From NCBI GenBank assembly GCA_946902985.2, contig OX336393.1, positions 51,705,265 through 51,769,264 of the forward strand: 64,000 nt of DNA. Direction: 5' to 3'. The position numbers and the translations under genes are program-made. Positions 11,103 to 22,372 of the stretch are shown here, one piece after another. The notes under the pieces are model-generated. The model was not told the origin of the DNA. It worked only from the letters and a program-made list of their open reading frames with translations, and ran no database searches. Origin of the DNA: Meconema thalassinum. Taxonomy: Eukaryota > Arthropoda > Insecta > Orthoptera > Tettigoniidae. Numbering within the stretch: position 1 is the stretch's first letter; every line of letters starts with the position of its first letter.

Positions 11103-11356
11103 CGCTGGTTGCGATGGCACCTAGTAGTAGCGAAGTTCAGAGCTAGGTGTAGTGGACGGTAGCATTTGATGGCGAAAGTAAGAACTGCTTGAAATTACCG
11201 TCTGCAGTCCTTACCTGAATTAAAAACATATAACACACTCTAATACTGTCATCATAATTAACACAGGTTATCAGACTGATTCTACACACACCCAAAGTAC
11301 ACGGGGCTACATGAGAGCGTTCTCGCAGCCCCTTAACTGAGGAACCAACCAACCAT

Positions 11357-11608
11357 CGGCCCTTTGGCTCTGAGCATAGGCAAAAGGTTCAAAAACCAGA
11401 CTTAGCTCATTTTACGCCCCAGATACGAGAGGCAATACTCGGTGGCTCTCAAAGACCCCGAAACACACTTTTTAATGCCCTGAAACCTACACCATTCGAG
11501 ATATTTCAAAAATACTGCCCTCCCTCAGTCTGGCGAACAGATCTGTGCTACCATGACAACCGCTACCAAAACTATATGAATAAGACTCCCCTGATCAAGA
11601 ATCGTTAG
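11357..11608 (+). CDS. Open frame of unknown origin between two SINEs
   Basis: Codons from 11357 stay open for 83 residues to TAG at 11606. Its protein-like composition includes HFTPQIREAILGG, PFEIFQKYCPPSVWRTDL and YMNKTPLIKNR. The stop codon is made by the start of the next SINE (11605), so the frame probably once continued. S1 SINEs in opposite orientations abut both sides. It could be a piece of a transposon protein or an old exon. No family is recognised. Confidence 0.3.
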   Translation, partial: RPFGSEHRQKVQKPDLAHFTPQIREAILGGSQRPRNTLFNALKPTPFEIFQKYCPPSVWRTDLCYHDNRYQNYMNKTPLIKNR

Positions 11609-12098
11609 TTGGTTGTTTCTTTTGTTAAGGGGCTGCGACAACGCGGTTATGTAGCCCCGTGTACTTTGGGTGTGTGTAGAATCTGTCTGATAACCGGTGT
11701 TAATTGTGATGGCTGTATTACTGTGTGTTATCTATTTTTAATTCAAGTAAGGACTGCAGACTTTAATTTCATGTACTTCCTACTTTTGCTACCAAATGCT
11801 ACCGTCCACGACACCTAGCTTGCGGACTTGGCTACTAGATGGCATAGCAGTCAGCACCCAGTGGCGAACGATGGAACTGATAAAGCGTTATCAATTGTAA
11901 CCTACAAATTTTGGCTACACACAATTGTGGGTATTAGAAGGTTCTTTTTTATGGCATAAGTCTATGACATGGGCCCGCCGGCTTAACGTCCCCTCCGAAG
12001 TAAGGTATACTGAGGGTTTTTAATGACTTCGACCTGGTTTGAACCCGCAACCTTGGGCATAGAAGCGCAGCATGCTACTTACTACGCCACCGAAGTCG
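11605..12098 (-). mobile_element. Near full-length S1 SINE
   Basis: On the minus strand it starts at 12098 with GGCGACTTCGGTGGCGTAG. The B-box region is GCGGGTTCAAACCAGG, the body contains GTAGCATTTGGTAGCAAAAG, and the tail ends CAGCCCCTTAACAAAAG then AACAACCAAC. It is about 490 bp and contains the same modules as the copy at 59584-60096. Confidence 0.85.
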
Positions 12099-12364
12099 CC
12101 TCTTGTAATGTTACGTTAGGTGAGTGGGGTTGCATTCTTATCTCCTTGTTTTCTTAAAATGTGTAAGTTCTGAACGAGTCGGCGTGCCGAGAACTGCTGC
12201 TCTAAGGAACTGTTCTTGAAGGCTTTTGGTCTGAATGGGCTGCTATTGAGGGAGATATGGAACTGAGCCCATAATCAGTGGTATTTCCAGATCCTTTTAA
12301 TTAAGCCGATTGAACTGCGCCCATAGTCAAGTCGGCTGTTAGCCCAAGGTCGGTTTAAGGGGAA

Positions 12365-12486
12365 GTGACGGACTGTCTCCCACCACTAGCTTCTGCACGG
12401 CTGAGAACCCCGTCCCGATAAGCAGCTGTACTATGGGCCTCCGGGGGTGGCAGCTAATCACACTAACCACTACACCTCAGAGGCGA
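12365..12486 (-). mobile_element. tRNA-derived SINE head, family S4
   Basis: On the minus strand GAGGTGTAGTGGTTAGTG (A box) is followed by CACCCCCGGAGGCCC and later GGACGGGGTTCTCAGCC. It lies directly against the tail of the S5 SINE, suggesting insertion of S5 near its 5' end. Confidence 0.5.
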
Positions 12487-12828
12487 ATAATAATAATAAT
12501 GAAAATCCACAGCCTTTTTCCAGTCATTGGACCCGGTCAGGGTTGGAATGAATGAAGCCCCCATCTAGCGGCGAGGATAGGCATTGTGCCGGCTTCCGAA
12601 GCCTGTCGCACTCCTCTGGGACAATGATTAATGAATGACAGATGAAATGAAATGATATTGGAGAGTGTTGCTGGAATGAAAGATGACAGGGAAAACCGGA
12701 GTACCCGGAGAAAAACCTGTCCCGCCTCCGCTTTGCCCAGCACAAATCTCACATGGAGTGACAAGGATTTGAAGCACGGAACCCAGCGGTGAGAGGCCGG
12801 CGCGCTGCTGCCTAAGCCACGGAGGCTA
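12486..12828 (-). mobile_element. tRNA-derived SINE, family S5, (ATT)n tail
   Basis: On the minus strand it starts at 12828 with CTCCGTGGCTTAGGCAGCAG (A box). It has CGTGCTTCAAATCC (B-box region) and a body with GGAGGCGGGACAGG, TCCGGGTACTCCGG and CATTCCAGCAACACTC. It ends in an (ATT)n tail at 12486-12500. The arrangement is that of a complete SINE. Confidence 0.85.
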
Positions 12829-13270
12829 CACTAATAATAATAATAATAATACAACTCTCTCTAATCCACCATAAATAACTACTCTAGTTTTGTTATACAA
12901 TAAAAAAATATAATAATCTTCTAAATGATAAGAGTACCTCAAACTAGATTATTAAACATTTGCAATAACAAAACTATATTTAAAATATGGTTAGGTTGTC
13001 GAAAACATCCCAATGTACCAGTTAATGCTAATATTGCTAGAACAAAAATTAAATATTAGTCTGTTTTGAAAACTGTACCTGTTTTATGTATCCCAGGCCA
13101 ACACTAATCTCTTGTCCGCAATCCGGACAGGGTATATTTAGTTGTTTGCAATCTGGACGGTTTTTGACTTGTTCGCAATCAAGACACAACCGATTTGAAA
13201 TTAGTCACTTCAAATTCACACCACTCGACACAACATAATTCGGTAGAGGGGTGGAGGGAGGGAACCTACC
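12829..13270. other. Spacer with (AAT)n and short degenerate repeats
   Basis: (AAT)n lies at about 12832-12851. At about 13095-13190, units resembling CTTGTCCGCAATCCGGAC, GTTTGCAATCTGGACGG and CTTGTTCGCAATCAAGAC recur at about 30-bp spacing. Otherwise unassigned. Confidence 0.45.
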
Positions 13271-13476
13271 TGACCGCTCTTAATGGGCGCAGTTCCATTG
13301 CCACTTTTGAAAGGTTTATGCTAATGACCAGGGTCATTAATGAAGCTTGGGCGCAGTTCCATACAACCCGCTATTGACGTCAGAAAAGTTGGATGGCGCA
13401 GCCACGCGGTAGAATGTTGAAGCTGTAACATTGTGACTGGTGAGGTTTATTTAGATGGTGAAGCATTGACGTCGTG

Positions 13477-13928
13477 ATGGAAACAGAAGGAAATTTGTAA
13501 AATTCGAGGAGGTACTGCTCTGTATACGGTTGCAAATCGTATAAAACGGGTACGAAATATCTTCACTACTTTCCTGCACAAAAAGTTCAGAGAGAAAGAT
13601 GGGCTTCGGCGCTGTTAATTGGAAAACGTGTTACATGTTACATGACAAGTGTGCAGTCTGCATTTTTGTGAAGACGACTTCTTTCCACCGGTACTGTTGA
13701 TTATTGATAGTTATTGTCTCTAATTTGAATTCACATGGATTTAGCTACATCAAAAATACTGATAAACTTGTAGCCTATTACTTCTGTGCCGTACATAGAA
13801 TGTAATCCGCTCTTCGTAAACTTATTTTAGGGGTTCTTCCGATTGACAATAGCCGAATGGTTAGAAAACTTAAGAAAAATGCTGTTCCTAGCCTTAATTT
13901 GCCAGAGAATTTATATTCTTGCCTTTGA
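13477..13928 (+). pseudogene. THAP-domain sequence, two exons, broken
   Basis: THAP domains are C2CH zinc-binding DNA-binding modules found in P-element transposases and host regulators. From 13513 the frame reads YCSVYGCKSYKTG (first C-x4-C pair), LHYFP and RERWASALL with the conserved Trp. The second C-x2-H pair (VCSLHFCEDDFF) lies in another frame from 13649, so a frameshift separates the halves. A stop codon (13498-13500) sits between the upstream ATG (13477) and the domain. A GT donor follows at 13691. After TTATTTTAG (ends 13830) a second segment reads RKLKKNAVPSLNLP, the typical post-THAP AVPS motif, stopping at 13928. Exon phases do not match, consistent with decay. Confidence 0.7.
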
Positions 13929-14531
13929 ACAGCAAGTATGTAGGTCATTGAAGTATGATTTGGCTTAAATTGTGTTTTTGGCTATTACCTCCCTACTGTT
14001 GAATTTAGTTAATTAAAATGTAAAATCTTAGTTTTAAGTACCGGTTTGGTGACTCATCATCCCAGGCAGGCCGGTAACACCTATACTACTCAGGCAGATA
14101 GAACACTTAGCCGTAATTTTGAAGTTATAGTGATGTTAAGTATACATATGCGGTAATGTAGCAGGAGACCGGATCGGCCTAGGCTATTCTAACTTTAATT
14201 AGTTCCCATTTCAGAGTTTTTCAGTTTTGAGTGCGAATAGTTGGTTTGAAAGTTGTACAACAGTAAGGAGAGTATGTTTTGTATAGGTTTTAATTGGTAT
14301 TATGGTTTATGTCGAGCTGAGGAGTGAATTTGGTTTGGCTTAAAGTGTAGTTTTTGATCTGTTCCGTTTGCTTATGACAAGTTCAAATGGAGACTCCAGC
14401 TATGTTAAATATCTGTATTTTAAATATTTAATTAAATATATTGATAAAGAGGATGCCTCCATTTTAACTTGCCTGTGGCAAGAGATTAATAAATTAATAT
14501 GCTTGCCTTTGAACAGCAAGTATGTAGGTCA
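13918..14531 (+). repeat. 30-bp exact direct repeat, 584 bp apart
   Basis: The same 30 bases, starting CTTGCCTTTGAACAGCAAGT, occur at 13918-13947 and 14502-14531. Diverged TTGGCTTAAA...GTTTTTG segments also recur at about 13955 and 14333, suggesting an old duplication just 3' of the THAP relic. Confidence 0.7.
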
Positions 14532-15379
14532 ATATTTGCAATATTGAATGATTCAATTTATTATCAGGGAGTCGTCCTTTGTGTTATGTGAGATATATAT
14601 ATTGTGAAATTAATAAAAACATCGATACCGCTGGGCTCCCAAGTACAGGCTTCATATATGTAACAGCAGACAGTAAATTAACTATCTACATGTGGGTAAT
14701 ATTTTTAACTGGTAGTAATTAGGCACTGCACTTAAATTGATTATAAAAATATTTCTATCAATGAAAGAAAATATGTAATATATTGCCATCATAAATTAGA
14801 AGCCATAACAAACGCACACCCAATTACTTCACGTCACTATCTCGCCGCCATATTGCAAACAGCTGACCGTAAGCTCCTCCCCCGTTTCGGACGTCAATAG
14901 ATAGGCTATTCGGTCTCCTTCCTTTCCCGCCCAGCGCTCGCCAAGAATGTTATCAATTGATCTGCGTACAGCTCGATACATAGAGCACAGATGGCAACTA
15001 CGTGGGTCATTGGCTATTCACTGCCGGCTCATGTCCGTGCCTAAAATGCGGAAAGTGCGAAAAACAAGTATTGTGCATGAATAAAACAATTTTAAGTGGC
15101 AAATTTCCATATTGCTACTCTCCAATCTCGTTGTGTTCAGCTTTCCAGAAGAGAATTAGGTCCTGCGTTATAGTGTCGTGTGCGATGATGGTCACATGGA
15201 ACTCGCCCTATAAGCACGGACAAGTTTGAGTTGGGCCCACTGTCAAAACACGCCTCTGCAGATTACCTTCGTCCCTAGGTTAGGTTAGGATATTAAACTG
15301 TATTTATTGTTTAATTATAAATACCAAATTAAGGCATTATTATAGTAATCATTAAATGGGGATGTAGTCGTATATATTC
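14532..15379. other. Unassigned spacer
   Basis: No ORF with recognisable motif. A GC-richer patch at about 14840-14950 includes CTCGCCGCCATATTG. No gene is supported. Confidence 0.5.
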
Positions 15380-15928
15380 CCCCAGGGGCTCACATCTAGT
15401 GGAACGTGGGTTGGCGACCACGGGGCCCCAGCTGAGTCCGGCATTGCTTCCACTTACTTGTGCCGGGCTTCTCTCCGTCTTCTTTCCTGTCGACCTCACT
15501 TGGTCAACTCTTGTTCTCTTCCAACCCCGACGGTATTAGGATATCCGAGGCCTAGGGAGTCTCTTCCTTTCCCGCCTTAATTGGCGACCCCGAGGGATTC
15601 CTCAGCTGGGTTCGTCCGTGTTTCCCCCTTTTGTCCCTTACCTTTGGGGCGGACCCTCTCCTCTTTCACTTTCCTATCTGCCTTTCATGGCTCTCCTTCC
15701 TTCAAAGTCCCTCAATCCACATTCTTCGAGGGTTGAGGGATTTCTTTTCCTCCTGTCCTTTACTTGCCTTATTCTCCGTTAGTTTTCCATTTCGTCTTCT
15801 AGTATGTAGGTTAGTAGTTAATTTTAGTTCTAAGTTTGCATTTCATTTTCATCTTCGCGATCACCCAAACCATCAGGGGCCGATAACCTAGATGTTAGGC
15901 CCCTTAAAACAACAATTATCATCATCAT
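15380..15928 (+). mobile_element. CAT-tailed retroelement, type with GAGGGTTGAGGG body
   Basis: The 5' end CCCCAGGGGCTCACATCTAG and the GCTTCCACTTACTTGTGC segment match other copies. The middle carries CCCCGAGGGATTCCTCAGC and TTCTTCGAGGGTTGAGGG. The 3' end has the GGGGCC...GGCCCC hairpin, CTTAAAACAACAAT and ATCATCATCAT. It is about 550 bp and does not encode a protein. Confidence 0.8.
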
Positions 15929-16440
15929 GGATAAGAGAATCCGTCTTAGTCAGGTTATTTACGCCTACAGTTCCAGAATCTTTTTCCTTTTCAACGTTAG
16001 GCAGTTCCAGTTTACAGTATAATTTTACATAGGAAATACCTCCATTCCGTATTTTGGTTTCCGTTTGTCCAGCTTTCCGGTATATAAAGAGTCCAGTTTC
16101 GGTAGGTTTTACTGTAGACTACCACGAAACACCTAAGTGACAGCTTAAAGAAACACAATTTGGTAACCATGCTTATCAAGACCGTGGACGCCTCTGCTTA
16201 CTGGGCACCATGTTCCTCCAGAAATCTGACAGCCTATTTGGTTGCTCCTAGGTGAGAATGCTCACTGACGCGTTACGGTCGGGGAGGGGCAGACAGGAAG
16301 TGTGGGTACCGGACATTCGTTCCACATCGCCACCCGCCAGCGAGATAACTCACCCCCTTGGGCATGCTTCAGTTAACTCCGCATTCTTACCGGTACAACA
16401 CAGTCGGGGAACGGCTTTCCATCTTTAACCCTACAATACT
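15929..16440. other. Unassigned spacer
   Basis: Nothing recognisable in either strand. Confidence 0.5.
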
Positions 16441-17165
16441 GTGTTGTTGTTTGAGTCTTCAGTCTTTTGACTGGTTTAATGCAGCTCTCCATCCCTCCCT
16501 TTCCTGAGCTAATCGTTTCATCTCTACATAGCTACCACACCCTACATCTTCTATTTAACATATTCTAACCTTGGTCTACCCCTACAGTTGTTGTCCTCGA
16601 CCCTTCCTTCCATAACTAAGCTTGCTATTGCTGGGTGTCTTAATATGTGTCCTACCAACCTATCTCTTCTCTTCATTAGCAGTCGCCAGAAACATCTCTC
16701 CTCTCCCACTAGTCTTAATACCTCTTCGTTTGTAACCCTATCCATCCATCTGATCTTCATCATTTTCCTGTAACACCACATTTCAAACGCTTCAATTCTC
16801 CTCTTTTCTGCTGCACCAACAGTCCAAGTTTCACTTCCATAGAGCGCCACGCTCCAGACAAAGGCCTTCAAAAATGACTTCCTAATACCTAAATCTATAT
16901 TCGATATCAACAGATTTCTTTTCTATAGAAATGCTTTCCTTGTCTGAGCTAAACTACTAGACTATTTATATCCTCTTTGCTTTGTCCATCACCGGTTATT
17001 TAGCTTCCTAAGTAACAGAAGGCTCCTACTTCCTTTAGTTTAGTTTCTCCCCTACGAATTTGATGTCCATAGAGGTTTCTGATTTATTTCGGCTGCATTC
17101 CAATATTTTTGTATTACATTTATTAATTTTCATCATGAATTCTTTCCTCCATACGATTCAAAAAC
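16441..17165 (-). pseudogene. LINE 3' end with reverse-transcriptase C-terminus (RTE-like)
   Basis: The minus-strand frame at 16910-16551 encodes 119 residues typical of the region after the LINE RT fingers: FLKAFVWSVALYGSETWTV, RRIEAFEMWCYRKMMKIRW, VTNEEVLRLVGEER and a basic GRPRLEYVK end. Downstream on the minus strand is a 3'UTR with AGTCAAAAGACTGAAGAC, near the widespread LINE word GACTGGTTTAATGCAGCTC (plus strand). The sequence towards 17165 is degenerate. It is 5'-truncated; the clade is inferred from motif style. Confidence 0.7.
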
Positions 17166-17390
17166 TTGCATACGTAAAATGTACGTGTATAAATAATTTA
17201 ATTGATTAGAATTCCCACCTCACTATCTTCCAAGAGTACTTCTACTGGTCTGTGGTGCTTTCGTTATTAATGCTAATCAGCTCTAGAGGCATAATCATGG
17301 GGCTAAGAATTGCCTGGAAACTATCCTTGAATTTAACAATATATTGGTTTCTCGATACCAATAACAAAGAGGTGGAGAATTTGATATAGA

Positions 17391-17393
17391 TAT

Positions 17394-17428
<35 letters not shown>

Positions 17429-17640
17429 TAAGCGTATGGCTGTCAGTGCCGGGTGTGTCCTACGACATGTTCGGCTCGCCAGAGGCTGTAGCTGCTTCAA
17501 GTGGACACCCGTAGGGTGAGCTACAAGTTCCGCTAAATTTCAAATAATTCCAACTTTTGCTACCAGATATTATTGACACCTAGTGGTGAACGTTGGAACT
17601 TTGATAGAGCGTTACAACGAAAGCTAACCTATTCATAGAC
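17391..17640 (-). mobile_element. S1 SINE variant with alternative tail and (AAAT)n end
   Basis: The minus strand carries the S1 body (AAGTTCCAACGTTCACCAC-like), then CTCACCCTACGGGTGTCC, CAGCTACAGCCTCTGGC and GCCGAACATGTCGTAGGAC. It ends in an (AAAT)n tail whose complement (TTTA)n fills 17391-17430. This tail also occurs at 49875-49965 but differs from the usual S1 tail. Confidence 0.7.
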
Positions 17641-17909
17641 TTAGGGCATAAAAAAAACCTTCCACTAACTACTATTGAATGAAGCCCAAATTGGTAGGTT
17701 AGAATTGATAACGCTTTATCAGTTCCAACGTTCACCGCCAGGTGCTGACTGCGATGCCATCTAGTAGCCAAGTCCGCAGGCTAGGTGTCGCGGACGGTAG
17801 CATTTGGTAGCAAAAGTAGGAACTACTTGAAATTAAATTCTGCAGTCCTTACTTGAATTAAAAACAGATAACACACACTAATACAGCCATCACAATTAAC
17901 ACCGGTTAT
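17640..17909 (+). mobile_element. S1 SINE fragment, opposite orientation
   Basis: It reads GATAACGCTTTATCAGTTCC, CCAGGTGCTGACTGCGATGC, GGACGGTAGCATTTGGTAGC and ACACCGGTTATCGG, then stops inside the usual tail. It is joined head to head with the preceding S1 variant. Confidence 0.75.
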
Positions 17910-18425
17910 CGGACCTTCTGGGAATGCTTGCCGTATTGATATTAATTGTTCACTGTAGAAGACATTTTCACGTTGATGTCCCAAGTATTTCATACAACCT
18001 ATACATAATATACTTGGCAAATTGAATTTTGATATGAAATAAATCACCCGTTTGGACAACTAGTTCTACAGAGCTAACCTAGAACCTCTGGTTATATTCC
18101 AGGACTCATTACAAGGTTAGACGATTTCAACATCTTTACGCATTGTTCCATATCAGTATACCTAGCTGGAAACAACATCCCATAGCACTCAGCAGCGACA
18201 TCCGTTTCAATATATTATTGAGCCGTATTGAAGAAATATAATATAGGCTGCCCCGTAACAGAATATTTGGGATCAACTAGAACGTTTTTCAAGGTTAGAG
18301 GACTGTATTAGTCAAATTGTTACGCATTTCACCAATTCCTTATACGTGGAAACATCTTTTTGCGATCAACAGGAGATCCGATTCATTATATTGAACCATA
18401 ATAAATAAGTATAATATAGACAATC
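17910..18425 (+). repeat. Diverged ~180-bp tandem duplication
   Basis: CAAGGTTAGACGATTTC... at 18113 and CAAGGTTAGAGGACTG... at 18292 both lead to TTACGCAT, CTGGAAACA/GTGGAAACA, ATCCGWTTCAWTATATT, and AATATAGRC. The spacing is about 179 bp. No coding sense is seen. Confidence 0.5.
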
Positions 18426-20100
18426 TATTAAGGTAGATTTACGAGTATATTAACTTTAGTCTTGTTTCTTTTATGTTTTTTTTTTATCATTTTAAATGAT
18501 CTTGTCGACTTCGTCGTTACGCTGGGGTCTGGCGTTACGTTACGGTGACGGGACGAAATGTACCCAGATGCACTGAGGTGTGTGACGTCATAGTACTGCT
18601 TGCTGCATGTGTTCCCCGACAATCTCTACTTCGTTAGTATAAGACAAAAATCCCCGATTCTTGGAAGTCACGGGTAATCTCGAGAACCACTGGATGGATT
18701 TTGATGCGGTTTTCACCATTCTGTAAAGGATATCTCGAGGATATAGTATGTAGAAAATAATGTATGTATGACCAAAGGAAGCCAAGCAGTAACGATTTCA
18801 GTGAAAAAGTCGACAACAAACTTGGCGTCCTTGCGCTTCTTAAGCTTACGCTGGGCAAACCGTTACAAATATCCCTATACTACGAGCGTAAGAATTGGTC
18901 AGCATGAAAAGTTCTACAAAAAAGTCCGCGAGAGCATATCCCTATCTTCAATACATCGCCCACTATGTGTTTTAGACTGGATGGAAGGGGCACGTCGTCC
19001 AGCCATCTCCCTCCGCGCGCTTGACCTTGCTTTGCCCTTCGTTTGCACTTGCCGTTCGCGAGTAATTTGAAACAAGGTAAAGTATTATAACTTAAAGCAA
19101 GATAAGTATTATGCAGATAATTTTCTAACATGTCAAGAGTCGTTGGCTTCGAGCGAAGCAAGAAGCCTCCAGCCTTTCTAGCATTTTGCAGCATTTGTAG
19201 CATTTAAAATGATACAAAGTCTAGTCTTTCAGACTGACTGTCACATTTTTGTGACCTTTCATCTTATTTAAATTTTAATGTACTCTTTGTGAGGATATCC
19301 ATTTTCACTTTGGTATTTGTTAACATAGTTTTTATGATTTTTGTATTAGTTCAATGTACGTATTATTAAACGTTTTTTAAGTGTTTGACAAGGCGGCTTT
19401 TATATTATAATTTGAGATTAATATCAGTCAACACGGATAATATTTAATTCCATCTTCATATTGGTTAATGCCTATGCATTTTAGTTTGGATAATGCAAAA
19501 ATCAAACGTGAGCTTAACGATCACACGTAAAATGTTAAACCATCAATTAATTGGCACCAGGAATACGTGGCTGGACATATCAACTGGAGGGATTACTGAA
19601 TACACATTGCTGACACATCATGCCGATAGTACTGATGTAGCCTAGGTAATAAACCATGATATTATTGAGTCAAGGACCCCCACTAATGATCGACTCCTTG
19701 AACTAGGGCGTAAGTTTCTGCTTCCACTCTGGGTGTCTGCAACGATGCTTGCTTGCTAACAGGCATAATGAACTCGTTCTCCAGGCATTAAGCCGCAGTA
19801 ATCCAACCCAGCCAGAGTCTGATAGCTTATCGACTAGTCGGAGATATCGAACGTCAGCAAGCTACGACTCCTTAATGCTTATTGGAATTCCAAGGTACTA
19901 TTTTGATGACTTTAAACAGCTTGCCAATAGCTACCAATCTGAAGCCAATAGTAAACTGTAATACCCTCACTACAAATTCTCATAAAACCCAATCAATTAT
20001 AATTGGATACCAGAGTCCCCTCGCCAACGTTTATGCACTGGATAACTGTCCTTAGCCAAAGGTTAGCATACGCATCAGTCCGTATAACCATATTGCGTTA
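18426..20100. other. Unassigned stretch with a possible element end
   Basis: At about 18640-18740, CTGGATGGATTTTGATGCGG resembles the repeated 'wording' of 5' regions of non-autonomous elements. A matching end (CAGACAGACGCC, ATAGTATAGATT) may lie at 21505-21660. Open frames here (18768-19203) have no motif. The remainder is AT-rich. Confidence 0.3.
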
Positions 20101-20164
20101 AGGAGAAGAATTCTTGTAGAACATTTAATTTCTAGGCCACACATGGAGCACTTCATTTTTCCTT

Positions 20165-20526
20165 GCATTAAAACTAGAAAATCGTTTATCAAAACATTTG
20201 TCTGGAGTGTTTTGTTATATGGATGCGAAACTTTGATTCTAAGGAAACAGGACATAAAATGGCTGAAAGCAGCGAAAATGTGGTTGTGGAGAAGGATGCT
20301 GAAAATAAGCTGGACGGAGAAAAAGACTAACGAATGGGCCCTCAAGGAAGTAGACGAAACAAGAAAATTGAACACTACTAAAGAAAAGAGCAAAGCAAAA
20401 TGTGTTGGCCACACCTTACGTCATAATGAGTTCCTGACCACCATACTGGAAGGGAAAGTTCTGGGGAAGAAAGGGAGAGGAAGACCGCGGAAGGCTCATC
20501 TGGATTCTGTGATGCATGGACTTTAA
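20165..20526 (+). pseudogene. LINE reverse-transcriptase C-terminal fragment
   Basis: This open frame of about 120 codons encodes SFIKTFVWSVLLYGCETLIL, AKMWLWRRMLKISWTEK, CVGHTLRHNEFLTTILEGK and KKGRGRPRK. It is the same RT C-terminal type as 16551-16910. No upstream RT core is present. Confidence 0.75.
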
Positions 20527-20674
20527 TATAAACAGTATGCTGACTTAAAACGTTCAGCGAGTGAGAGACAAATGTGGTTGTAGTGAAAAGACCTAGCATT
20601 TAGATGATGATGTTAAGGGCAAAACCTGGGACATACCCCTGTAAAATCTCCAAATAATACGAAACGGTGAAATA

Positions 20675-21504
20675 TAAGGTGCGTTCAAAAAGTAACGAGC
20701 CGGAGGCTGGAATGCGCAAACCGGTGACGACATCGGATAATCGTGGCGTGTGTAACGAGGTGTGGTTCCGACCAGAGCGTGGCAGGTCACAGCCCGTCGC
20801 TAGACGTGACTATACAAAGCGAGCAGCAGCTAGCATCAATCGTCCAACAATGCCAGTCGCATTGCAAACAGTGACATGGAGGCGTCAACCGAAGAGCAAA
20901 GCGGTGTTGTTAGGTTTCTGATAGCGGAAGGAGTAGGAGGAACGGACATTCATCGCCGAATGTCACAAATGTACTACATGTCCCTTGCAAGAGTCAAGGC
21001 GCGGCACAAGCGCTAAGGGAAGGACGGGTGTCGTTAGCCGATGATGCCCGGTTTGGGGCACCCCCCCCCCCCCCCCCCTGCATTACCAATGACAACGTCC
21101 AGCTGGTTGATGCACTCATTACCCAGAACCGCCGGGAGTCAGTGAACGCCATAGCCGCCGTGGTCGCTCCACGACAATGCACGACCTCATACGGTCAACA
21201 GAAATTCAAATGGGAGGTTCTCGGCCACTCTCCATACAGTCCAGACCTCTCTCCCTGTAATTACGCCATGTTTGGTCCCCTGAAAACGGCTCTGCGGGGC
21301 CAACGATTCACCTCGGATGCCGATGCCCAGCTGTACGTGCGGAACTGGTTCACATCGCAGCCCAGGGAATTTTATGAGACAGCCATTCACTGCCTCGTGT
21401 CACAGTGGGACAAGTGCCTCAACAGCCAGGGCTAATACTTCTAACATACAGGTACTGGTTTCTGTAATTCTGCCTCCGGCTCGTTACTTTTTGAACGCAC
21501 CTTA
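20675..21504 (+). mobile_element. mariner element with internally deleted transposase
   Basis: Both ends carry the inverted sequence TAAGGTGCGTTCAAAAAGTA then ACGAGCCGGAGGC, bordered by TA. From about 20921 the frame has an N-terminal transposase-like piece (LIAEGVGGTDIHRRM) that stops at TAA. The segment with the first two catalytic Asp residues is missing. An open frame at 21028-21435 resumes with the C-terminal part, including HSPYSPDLSPCNYAMFGPLK with the third catalytic Asp. Poly(C) at 21061-21078 lies inside. It is non-functional. Confidence 0.85.
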
Positions 21505-21660
21505 TATATGAAAATCAAAAGCACCCCTTGCGTGATTCGGTATTTAATGTTATATCCTTCCCAAATTTCAGCTCAATCAGTGGAGTAGTTTCAGAGCCTG
21601 CCGGGAACAAACAAACCAGCTTGCAGACAGACGCCATCTATTATTTTTTAATAGTATAGA
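21505..21660 (+). repeat. Possible 3' end of an older element interrupted by mariner
   Basis: It reads TTCAGCTCAATCAGTGGAG, TTTCAGAGCCTGCCGGG, CAGACAGACGCC and ends AATAGTATAGATT, wording typical of insect non-autonomous DNA elements. Assignment is tentative. Confidence 0.3.
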
Positions 21661-22372
21661 TTATTACCGATGGAAAATGAAAATTGTGTCCTTTCCTGTG
21701 TACAATTAGGGAGAAATTTCCATCATAAACATGTGATAATATCCAGGTGAAAGTCACGCAGGCAGCTCATAACTGAATGCTGGTCTTCGGGAGGGACAGG
21801 CAACCCGTCCAACCACATTTCTTCCCATTCCCCTCATGCACACATGACATTTGTAGCGTTGTTGCCAGACTGATGGTTTAATTTTCAGTTTTGATTTGTT
21901 GTTCCTGGTTTTGTCTTCAGTTTTAATTTGCTTTTACTATTTTGATTTAAGTTTGAATTTGTTGTTTCTGGTATTCTTTTTGTTTCTGTTTTCGATATTT
22001 GATTTATTTATTTTTCCTTAAATATTTGTTTTCGAGTTTTGTTTTTTGCTGTGTTTGCTCTTTGTTTTTGATTTTTTATTTCTTTTATTTGTTTGTTTTT
22101 CGTTTGATTTTATCCAGTAGACAACGGAGATCCTGGAAAGATATTTGCTTGTCAGAAATATAAACACTTTCACAAATCAGTTTTAAAGCAAGGCTGAAGG
22201 ATTCAACCATCAGTAACTTCGATAACATAAATTAATTAATGTAAATTCACTTTCCGGAACATTTCAATGAGGGTTGTCCTCTCCCATCCCCTTCAGGGTA
22301 CGTCCCTGACTGGGCTACTGTCATGGTAATGAAATGCACGAGCGGACTTCCTACTTGTCAATCTCTTAAAAT
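21661..22372. other. Spacer with T-rich low-complexity tract
   Basis: A T/G-rich run (TTTTGATTTGTTGTT-like) occupies about 21880-22110. No gene or known repeat is supported. A phrase near 22190-22230 (GGCTGAAGGATTCAACCATC) recurs in diverged form near 55300. Confidence 0.45.

Larger units (their letters stand above)
10052..11355 (+). mobile_element. Full-length S1 SINE split by a DNA transposon
   Basis: The 5' part (10052-10299) carries GGTAGCGTAGTGGGTAGC and GGGTTCAAACCCGG. The 3' part (about 11102-11355) continues with GCGCTGGTTGCGATGGCACC, GGACGGTAGCATTTG and the terminal CAGCCCCTTAACTGAGGAAC. GCGCTG is repeated on both sides of the insertion. The outer flanks TCGTCCCATTGG and TCGGCCCTTTGG may be a diverged target duplication. 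Confidence 0.8.

Noticed and set aside
20052..20414. 120-codon minus-strand ORF
   Set aside because: It is antisense to the LINE reverse-transcriptase fragment at 20165-20526.
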